In this document: positions 58,351-64,000 of the stretch, piece after piece
Numbering within the stretch: position 1 is the first letter of the stretch
How the letters are laid out: each line of letters starts with the position of its first letter
NCBI RefSeq assembly: GCF_002743375.1
Contig: NZ_PDZC01000012.1
Location: forward strand, 21,905 to 85,904
Reading direction: 5' to 3'
DNA from: Sporosarcina sp. P34
GTDB taxonomy: Bacteria > Bacillota > Bacilli > Bacillales_A > Planococcaceae
Length of the DNA: 64,000 nucleotides
Program-made: the position numbers and the translations under genes
Notes under the pieces: generated by a model
What the model was told of the DNA's origin: nothing
Database searches by the model: none
What the model saw: only the letters and a program-made list of their open reading frames with translations

Positions 58351-58784
58351 GTGATAGAAAAAACGGATCGACTTTCACTGTTAAAAAAGAATGTCGATCA
58401 ACGACGACCAATTTCAAAAGGGCTTATTCGTAGCTTGAAAGAAGACTTTTCAATTAAAAATACATATCATTCCAATGCGATTGAAGGAAATAGATTATCG
58501 ATTTATGAAACGAAAGCAGTGCTAGATGATGGCATAGTTATTGCCGGAAAATCCATGAGAGAGCATCTAGAAGCTATTAATCATAAGGAAGCTATTTTAG
58601 TTGCAGAAGAAATAGTGCAGCAAGATCAGCCCCTCTCAGAAATAGTGATTAAAGAATTGCATAGCATCGTCTTGCATTCAATAGACAGAGCAAATGCAGG
58701 GAAGTATAGAGAGCAGAATGTAATCATATCAGGTGCCTCTCATACGCCACCTGATGCTGTAGTAGTTCCGCAGATTCATGATAA
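58351..58784 (+). pseudogene. Truncated Fic-family gene
   Basis: About 144 codons of a Fic protein: the N-terminal part with the inhibitory-helix motif SNAIEGN near 42-48 and the start of the Fic domain (KELHSIVLHSI, GKYREQNVIISGASHTPP). The catalytic HPFxxGNGR loop is absent, because the sequence changes after VPQIHD to a transposase frame. The start is GTG behind AAAGGGG. As it stands it cannot transfer AMP. Full-length members add AMP or similar groups to target proteins. Confidence 0.8.
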
Positions 58785-58998
58785 TTCTACTTGCCATCGA
58801 CGAAGGGCATATCAGCGATGAATATGTCGCCTTCGATGCCACACATTTTGAGGCAAGAGATCGAGTCCAAGCCGCCAAAAAGAAAAAGAAGCAGGTACCG
58901 AAAAAGCGCGGACGGAAGCCGAAGGTCGAACGTGAACAATGGTTAAAGGAAAAGCAGGCTGAAGAAGACGCACGTCCGATTAATGAGAAAGAGATTGC
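58785..58998 (+). pseudogene. Internal fragment of an IS1182-type transposase
   Basis: About 70 codons of a transposase interior (AFDATHFEARD, KKRGRKPKVEREQWLKEKQ). There is no start, no catalytic end and no terminal repeats. It is fused in sequence to the broken fic gene and stops short of gerAC. The sequence differs from the IS1182-like gene at 63285, so it comes from another element. Confidence 0.8.
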
Positions 58999-59009
58999 AA
59001 TAGGAAGAA

Positions 59010-60116
59010 TTAAAGGTTTTGCCTTTTTGAATTTGCATCCGTCAAAGGCTCAATATTTAACTGATAATCAATCTTAATGTCCATCTTCTTGTAAAGTTCA
59101 ATCCATTTTTTTTCATCCATTGGTTTTGAGAATGGCTTTAATGTATGAATGCCTAGCTGTAATGGATCCACATTCAATTCTTGCATCTTTTTTACTAGTT
59201 CTTGTGTTTGTTTTTCAAGATTGGATTGGATATCTTTTTTAAAATCTTCTAAATCCTTTGGATCAAATAATTGCTTTTCTCCCCGGTATTCTTCAATTCT
59301 TGAGTCTATATTCACAGTATAGGTCATTGTAGTCAAGCTTTTATTGATATCCACTTTCGTTTTAGACCTAACATGACCTAGAACAACTTTTAATTCTGGG
59401 ATCGGTAAAACTGCTAAGTAGTGATCGTTGGTTAACAGCTGAAAGATACGATCATCAAAAGTTGTTATTATTTCAACTAGTTTATCATTTTGAAACAGGG
59501 CTGTACCTTCATAGCGGATAGCGTCATTTTCTATTTTGAATACAGGTAAGAAAGGATCTGAATAAGGAGTATATAACATTTTTTTAAATTCATGTAGATT
59601 AACGACACTTAATTCTCCCTGATTTTTTTCCTCATAGTGCTTCAGCATTCGGTAAAAAGAGTAATCAAGATTTTCTTGTTTGTCCAATTGATTTTCCAAG
59701 TATTCTTCAAAATTTCCTTTTACGATAACTAAATAGATTCTCAAAGAAATATCCGGATCAGTCAATAACACATTAATAATGGACATAATCCCCTCGTTTC
59801 TTCCGAGGTCTTCATTAATTATCAGCATTCGCATTTGCCCAAATTTCATTTCCTGGTAGAAGTTTAAATTAAAACTCCTTAGTACCTCCTTTATTAAGCT
59901 TACTTCTTGCGTTATTACACTCTTTTTTTCTTTGCTTAGAGAAGGCAAAATCGTACTGATTTTTATTTTACCTTCATCCCCTTTACTAAGTGATAAAAAT
60001 GTGACTGGAGTAAGCTCTTCAATAATGTTATTTTCAGTAAAAGGGGCACATCCAGTTAACCATAACGCCATAAATATGATTGACAATTTTTTAGCCATCT
60101 TCTTTCGTAGTCTCAT
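59010..60116 (-). CDS. gerAC: Ger(x)C-family germination lipoprotein
   Basis: A 368-residue lipoprotein. The signal is basic and hydrophobic with lipobox LTGC (C23). The GerAC domain follows (ISTILPSLSKEKK..., LINEDLGRNEGI, and a C-terminal Spore_GerAC part with KMQELNVDPLQLG). It is the C subunit of a spore nutrient receptor on the inner spore membrane. The start 60116 has AAAGGGG upstream and overlaps gerAB by 26 bases; ATG 60098 is an alternative. Its downstream end lies next to transposase debris, but the domain looks complete. The symbol is generic; the germinant is unknown. Confidence 0.87.
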   Translation of the reverse strand: MRLRKKMAKKLSIIFMALWLTGCAPFTENNIIEELTPVTFLSLSKGDEGKIKISTILPSLSKEKKSVITQEVSLIKEVLRSFNLNFYQEMKFGQMRMLIINEDLGRNEGIMSIINVLLTDPDISLRIYLVIVKGNFEEYLENQLDKQENLDYSFYRMLKHYEEKNQGELSVVNLHEFKKMLYTPYSDPFLPVFKIENDAIRYEGTALFQNDKLVEIITTFDDRIFQLLTNDHYLAVLPIPELKVVLGHVRSKTKVDINKSLTTMTYTVNIDSRIEEYRGEKQLFDPKDLEDFKKDIQSNLEKQTQELVKKMQELNVDPLQLGIHTLKPFSKPMDEKKWIELYKKMDIKIDYQLNIEPLTDANSKRQNL

Positions 60117-61233
60117 GTTTATTAAACCCCTTTATCTTCATCACTACGATCATAGTAATTGGAACCACTAAGTAACTTAAGCTTCCTGCTAAAATTTGAA
60201 GATTAAGTAAAATAACTTGCTTTTCATCTGACTTCCAAATCCATTCATTTACAAGAATCATTCCAATTAAAATAATGAATACACTGAATAAAAAGCCTAC
60301 TCGACTGGGTGGTCTCTCCATTTTCCCACTAGCTATTTTAGATGCTCCATAAAACAACAGTAGAAAAATTGAAACCGCAAAGACGATGTTAAATAATTCT
60401 AAAGAAAGCATGACCATATCCATACGTTCAATTACTGGATTTTGAAAATAACGGGCCATAGTGACAACTGGAAATTGACTTTTGCTTAAATAATTGGAAC
60501 CGAAATAGAATATGGACGCCATATACAAGAATACATACTCTATAACGGTTAGAGCATTGCCATAAGACAAATAGCGAAATGTCTTATTATTTGTTTTAAA
60601 CCACGGTCCCAAAAATACCAGAAATTCAGGCCCTGAAAAGGAAGATAAAATTAAAAATATTCCTTTCCAGGAAATCACACTTAATTCCATTGGAATAATT
60701 GGATACAAATCACTGAGTTGAGCTATTGGAGGAAAGAAGAAAAAAGCAAAGAATAAGAACATCCAAAATGTACCCAAAAATGAAATCACGACAAAACGTA
60801 TAGTTTTTTCAACGCCCTTCCATGCTACATACAAACAAGACAACAGAATAAAAAAGATCAGCCAATTTGAATCTGTAGCTGGAAACATAAATATTTGAAC
60901 CATTTCCGAGAATCCTAACAAAATCACGAAAAGTTTAAGCAGGATAAAGAACAACCCGATGAATGAGAGGAGACGTACAAGTTTTTTTCCGAATAATTGG
61001 ACAAATCCCTTGTATCCTTCGCTAGAAATCCGGGTTAAAAACCATTTGGATAAAAGAAGAATGTTTAGTTGAGACAATATGCCGACCGCTATAATCACCC
61101 AAATCATATATGAATGAATCAAAAACCTTGGCATAATCAAAAAAAAGTAAAGCATCTGGAGGCGATTTACCATCAACATGACATAGAACCCATTATAGGT
61201 TTCATTCTTATTAAATAATTGAAGGGCTTCCAT
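60091..61233 (-). CDS. gerAB: GerAB-family spore germination permease
   Basis: A 380-residue membrane protein with ten predicted helices (amino-acid/polyamine transporter fold). GerAB-type proteins bind the germinant in the receptor. Helical segments at about 15-35, 40-60, 80-105, 110-130, 145-170, 185-205, 218-240, 270-295, 305-325 and 335-360 are visible. It sits 4 bases after gerAA and overlaps gerAC. Base use is more AT-rich than in the housekeeping genes nearby. Confidence 0.88.
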   Translation of the reverse strand: MEALQLFNKNETYNGFYVMLMVNRLQMLYFFLIMPRFLIHSYMIWVIIAVGILSQLNILLLSKWFLTRISSEGYKGFVQLFGKKLVRLLSFIGLFFILLKLFVILLGFSEMVQIFMFPATDSNWLIFFILLSCLYVAWKGVEKTIRFVVISFLGTFWMFLFFAFFFFPPIAQLSDLYPIIPMELSVISWKGIFLILSSFSGPEFLVFLGPWFKTNNKTFRYLSYGNALTVIEYVFLYMASIFYFGSNYLSKSQFPVVTMARYFQNPVIERMDMVMLSLELFNIVFAVSIFLLLFYGASKIASGKMERPPSRVGFLFSVFIILIGMILVNEWIWKSDEKQVILLNLQILAGSLSYLVVPITMIVVMKIKGFNKHETTKEDG

Positions 61234-61237
61234 CAGT

Positions 61238-62713
61238 TCATCTCCTAGTTTGATATCTCTTCATCTTCAGCGGTTTAAGATGTTCTGGACGCTCTTTCAT
61301 TTTGACTAAAGGCCCTCGAATGAATAGGTCAAGCCAATCTTTTCCGTAGAAAGGGGCAACAGGAGATAAATATGGCTGCTTGAGTGAAGACAAGCCATTA
61401 AGGTGGGCTAAAATTACAATCATTGCCAAAACAATCCCTACTATCCCAAGGAACGAAGAAAATACAAGAAGAATGAATTGAATCAATGAATTCGCCTTTG
61501 TCACAAGGTAATTAGGAACAAGAAAAGATCCGATAGTTGAAATCCCTACCATGACAATTAACACCTGACTTGCCATACCAGCCTCAACTGCTGCTTGACC
61601 AATTACAATGCCCCCAATAACCCCAAGCGTTTGACCAGTCTTTGTTGGCATCCTTAAACTTGCTTCTTTTATAATTTCAATAAAAATCAACATGATAAAT
61701 GCTTCCCAAAAAGGAGTGAACGGAAGCTTGCTCCTTGACTCCACCAAGACGAAAAGTGTTTGTAAAGGAATCATTTGATAGTGATGAGTTGTTAATGCCA
61801 CGTAGAATGGGATCAATGTGATAGACAGAATAAAACTTACATATCGGATGATGCGCAAAAAACTGGCAACTACCCATCGATTAATATAATCCTCTGGTGA
61901 TTGGAACAAATGAAAAAAAGTAATTGGGGCAACGAGAGCAAAAGGTGTATTGTCTACCAGAATCGTAATTTTTCCTGATCCCAGAGAATAAGCAACAACA
62001 TCAGGTCGGTCAGTTTGCTGAAACTGAGGAAAAATACTATCTTGATGTTCCTCCATGAATTCCGCTACTTGAGAAGAATCAGATAAGAGATCATAATTAA
62101 TTTCCGAAATCTTCTTTTTGGCAGTTGAAACAAATTCTGGATTGGTCAGCCCTTCTATGTACAATAAAACCACATTTGTCCTACTTAAAGAACCAACGGT
62201 GAACTTCTCTGTTTTCAGATCATGTGTTGGAAGACGCCTACGAATGAGCGTAATATTTTGTTCTAGCTGTTCACTGAAGCTGTCTTTTGCTCCTAAAAGG
62301 ATGGTTTCAGTATCGGATGGTTCAATTGCACGTCCAAGTGGATTTTCTAAAGGGATAGCGAACCAAAGGTTTGACGAAGAGTCAAATAACAAAACAGATC
62401 CTTTAAACAGCTGCTTTATTGCCTCATTAAAAGTGGAGATGGAGTTTATTGTTGAGTGAACATTGCATTCCTGAATGGATTGTTTGGAACAGTTAGATAA
62501 AGGTTTTAGAATGCTTTCATTTAATCTTTCTTGGTCAATCAGAGTTCTTACGTAGATAAGATCAACATTTTGATTTTCAGAAATGTTGAGTTCCACAAAT
62601 TCCGCATCATCCATTTGAACGAGGGCTTTTTTTAGAGTCTCTATTGATATTTCTGATTCTGCGTTTGATTGAGAAACAGGCTTATTTTCATCTGATTGTT
62701 TTTTCCAAAACAT
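61238..62713 (-). CDS. gerAA: GerAA-family spore germination protein
   Basis: A 491-residue protein. A long soluble N-terminal domain (about 1-285) precedes the GerAA membrane part with about five helices (SFILSITLIPFYVALTTHH region near 295-312, GGIVIGQAAVEAGM, then two more hydrophobic blocks). It is the A subunit of a nutrient receptor. The ATG at 62713 has GAGG 7 bases upstream; the in-frame ATG at 62719 is too close to that site. It is first of the three-gene ger operon. The promoter was not identified; a SigG type is expected. Confidence 0.9.
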   Translation of the reverse strand: MFWKKQSDENKPVSQSNAESEISIETLKKALVQMDDAEFVELNISENQNVDLIYVRTLIDQERLNESILKPLSNCSKQSIQECNVHSTINSISTFNEAIKQLFKGSVLLFDSSSNLWFAIPLENPLGRAIEPSDTETILLGAKDSFSEQLEQNITLIRRRLPTHDLKTEKFTVGSLSRTNVVLLYIEGLTNPEFVSTAKKKISEINYDLLSDSSQVAEFMEEHQDSIFPQFQQTDRPDVVAYSLGSGKITILVDNTPFALVAPITFFHLFQSPEDYINRWVVASFLRIIRYVSFILSITLIPFYVALTTHHYQMIPLQTLFVLVESRSKLPFTPFWEAFIMLIFIEIIKEASLRMPTKTGQTLGVIGGIVIGQAAVEAGMASQVLIVMVGISTIGSFLVPNYLVTKANSLIQFILLVFSSFLGIVGIVLAMIVILAHLNGLSSLKQPYLSPVAPFYGKDWLDLFIRGPLVKMKERPEHLKPLKMKRYQTRR

Positions 62714-63150
62714 GTACATTCCTCACTTCTATATGTTACAAAGCATTTTTTGGAAGAACGGTAAAATTCGATATTAATTCCATTGTTGGCTTTTTAAGTT
62801 TAAAATATACGAAACTAAATTAATAAGATGCAGGGGCACAAGTAGACATTAAAGAAGCGATAATGTGAGCGTACTCGATTGAATTGGAGTTGTTATTGTG
62901 TAATATTTTCGGTTATGAATCTGTGGAAGATGTTTGGAAATATATTCAGTGAGGGTTTAAATGAGAGTTCTCTTATGAAAAACAAGTAACCGATCTATAG
63001 TTGTGTACGAAGCTGCAATTCTCCACAGTGGGTCGGAAATACCTCCACTGATGGCAATGGAGCTCGTTTGTTGTTGAGGACGGTATTTGTGTTTTATTAG
63101 ATAGAGCCCAACATAATTAAAGAGGCTGGGACAAAACCCTCCTCTAATTG
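62714..63150. other. Gene-poor region upstream of gerAA
   Basis: No complete gene is seen. The stretch at 62915-62953 reads YESVEDVWKYIQ followed by TGA and resembles a similar short tail at 58215-58254 (YEDVEYIWKYIQ and TGA). These look like remnants of the ends of two related genes. Confidence 0.35.
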
Positions 63151-63197
63151 AAAAAGAACGAACCCTATGAAACTTGTCGGGTCCGTTCTTTTTTTTG
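63151..63197 (+). terminator. Terminator upstream of the IS1182-type element
   Basis: A stem AAAAGAACG...CCC / GGG...CGTTCTTTT with a long loop and eight T. It is preceded by GAGGCTGGGACAAAACCCTC, a lead-in found with other terminators in Bacillales. Confidence 0.75.
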
Positions 63198-63227
63198 TAT
63201 TGGATTTTTAAGTTTTAGGAAGAAAAA

Positions 63228-63284
63228 AAGGATACCTTCTGATAAAATTTAGTCACCACAACAAAAAGTATCGGAGGTATCCTT
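63228..63284 (+). promoter_or_regulatory. Hairpin that hides the transposase ribosome site
   Basis: AAGGATACCTTCTGATA (63228-63244) pairs with TATCGGAGGTATCCTT (63269-63284). The Shine-Dalgarno GGAGG (63273-63277) lies inside the stem and the ATG is next to it. Transcripts entering from outside the element would fold and translate poorly. Confidence 0.65.
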
Positions 63285-64000
63285 ATGTTTAAAGATTATA
63301 ACATGAATCAACTGATTTTACCTTTGGATTTAGAAATTAGCTTACAAGAACATGAGATTGCTTACGCTGTGCACGATCTAGTCGAAAGCATTCCTAAAGA
63401 GGCTTTTGACAGTTTTTCGCATGAGACAGGTTGCCCATCTTATCATCCACGTATGATGTTAAAGATCATTTTGTGTGCCTATACACAGTCTGTTTTTTCG
63501 GGTAGAAAAATAGAGGGACTGTTAAAAGACAGTCTTCGCATGATGTGGCTCGCCCAAGGTTATGAACCAAGCTATCGCACAATTAATCGTTTTCGCGTTG
63601 ATCCCAATGTGAAAGAATTATTACGTCTGTGCTTCGTGCAATTTCGTTGCCAGCTGGTACAAAAACAGCTAATTGATGAAGAAGCTATTTTTATTGATGG
63701 AACGAAGATTGAGGCGAATGCGAACAAATTTACATTTGTCTGGCGCAAGTCCGTGGAACAGTATAGTTCAGGTCTTGTAGAAAGATCCAGTCAGATGTAT
63801 GAAGAGTTGTTAGAAAAAGAGATCATCCCTGAAATCGAACGGGAAAGTCTTGATGAACTATCTACCGCGGAACTTTCTAAAGTAGTAGAGAAGCTAGATG
63901 AAACCATCCAAACATATACAGAAAAGATTAACGCTAGCGAAGATGTAGAGGAACGTAAACAAATTCGCTCGCTACGAAAGGAACCCAAACAATACCGTAA
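63285..64000 (+). CDS. IS1182-family transposase, 3' end beyond the window
   Basis: 238 codons are open to the window edge. The N-terminal DUF772/InsH-type domain (SYHPRMMLKIILCAYTQSVFSGRKIE, SYRTINRFR) precedes the first catalytic Asp in FIDGTKIEANANK near residue 145. A charged coiled region follows. The protein would catalyse DDE transposition. GGAGG lies 7 bases before the ATG, within a hairpin. The terminal repeats and the C-terminal half cannot be seen. Confidence 0.9.
   Translation, partial: MFKDYNMNQLILPLDLEISLQEHEIAYAVHDLVESIPKEAFDSFSHETGCPSYHPRMMLKIILCAYTQSVFSGRKIEGLLKDSLRMMWLAQGYEPSYRTINRFRVDPNVKELLRLCFVQFRCQLVQKQLIDEEAIFIDGTKIEANANKFTFVWRKSVEQYSSGLVERSSQMYEELLEKEIIPEIERESLDELSTAELSKVVEKLDETIQTYTEKINASEDVEERKQIRSLRKEPKQYR

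Noticed and set aside
57170..58800. Genomic island integrated at the tmRNA 3' end
   Set aside because: No integrase gene and no second copy of the tmRNA 3' end (GTGGGTTCGACTCCCAC) further on in the window; only the terminator hairpin is doubled.
62720..62830. SigG promoter of the ger operon
   Set aside because: Several AT-rich stretches look partly right, but none fits both boxes with correct spacing.

Overview
The window reads as a chromosomal stretch of a moderate-GC, endospore-forming member of the Bacillales, most likely Sporosarcina or a close Planococcaceae relative. Supporting evidence: gene order matching the Bacillus subtilis yheA-hemZ-yha-prsA-hpr-hit-ecs block and the uvrBA-hprK-lgt-yvc-crh-glycolysis block; a gerA-type germinant receptor operon; a tiny YjcZ-type membrane peptide behind a SigK-like promoter; strong AGGAGG-type ribosome binding sites; frequent TTG/GTG starts; and recognisable FadR, CtsR, MntR, CcpA, LexA and ArsR-type sites. 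The genus is inferred from gene content and order; no rRNA is present.

Layout. 1-17000: partial yheA, hemZ, a FadR-type-controlled enoyl-CoA hydratase (yhaR), mgsA, yhzD, the yhaQP ABC exporter, the yhaONM nuclease operon, prsA, a tiny spore-type membrane peptide, hpr, yhaH, hit and ecsAB. 17000-24900: an IDEAL-domain gene, uvrBA with a LexA-like box, yvlB, a 21-bp-periodic repeat array and an amidase. 25000-36500: hprK-lgt-yvoD-ppaX-yvoF, yvcD, trxB, yvcI-rapZ-yvcK-whiA-crh and clpP with a CtsR box. 36600-45400: tRNA-Arg(CCG), a DUF421 membrane protein, arsRB, a manganese-type ABC transporter behind MntR-like boxes, lemA with a TPM-domain gene, a second 21-bp array, and a small glutaredoxin. 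45400-54000: the complete lower glycolytic operon cggR-gapA-pgk-tpiA-gpmI-eno, then secG and est. 54000-57530: rnr, smpB and ssrA (tmRNA). 57530-64000: an accessory zone with a RelE/ParE-type toxin-antitoxin pair between two near-identical terminator hairpins, a truncated fic gene fused to a transposase scrap, an AT-rich gerA-type operon, and the 5' part of an IS1182-type transposase cut by the window edge.

How the genes work together. HprK, Crh, YvcK, RapZ, CggR and a perfect cre site beside the cggR promoter form a carbon-control set next to the glycolytic genes. SmpB, tmRNA, RNase R and ClpP form a trans-translation and quality-control set. PrsA, SecG, Lgt, Hpr and Ecs concern secretion and exoprotein control.

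The most unusual structures are two repeat arrays (about 23766-24274 and 44470-45016). Each holds three higher-order units, and each unit has seven GCTC-containing cores spaced exactly 21 bp apart. A family of four long palindromic repeats (6270, 35565, 52581, 53963) lies at operon boundaries.
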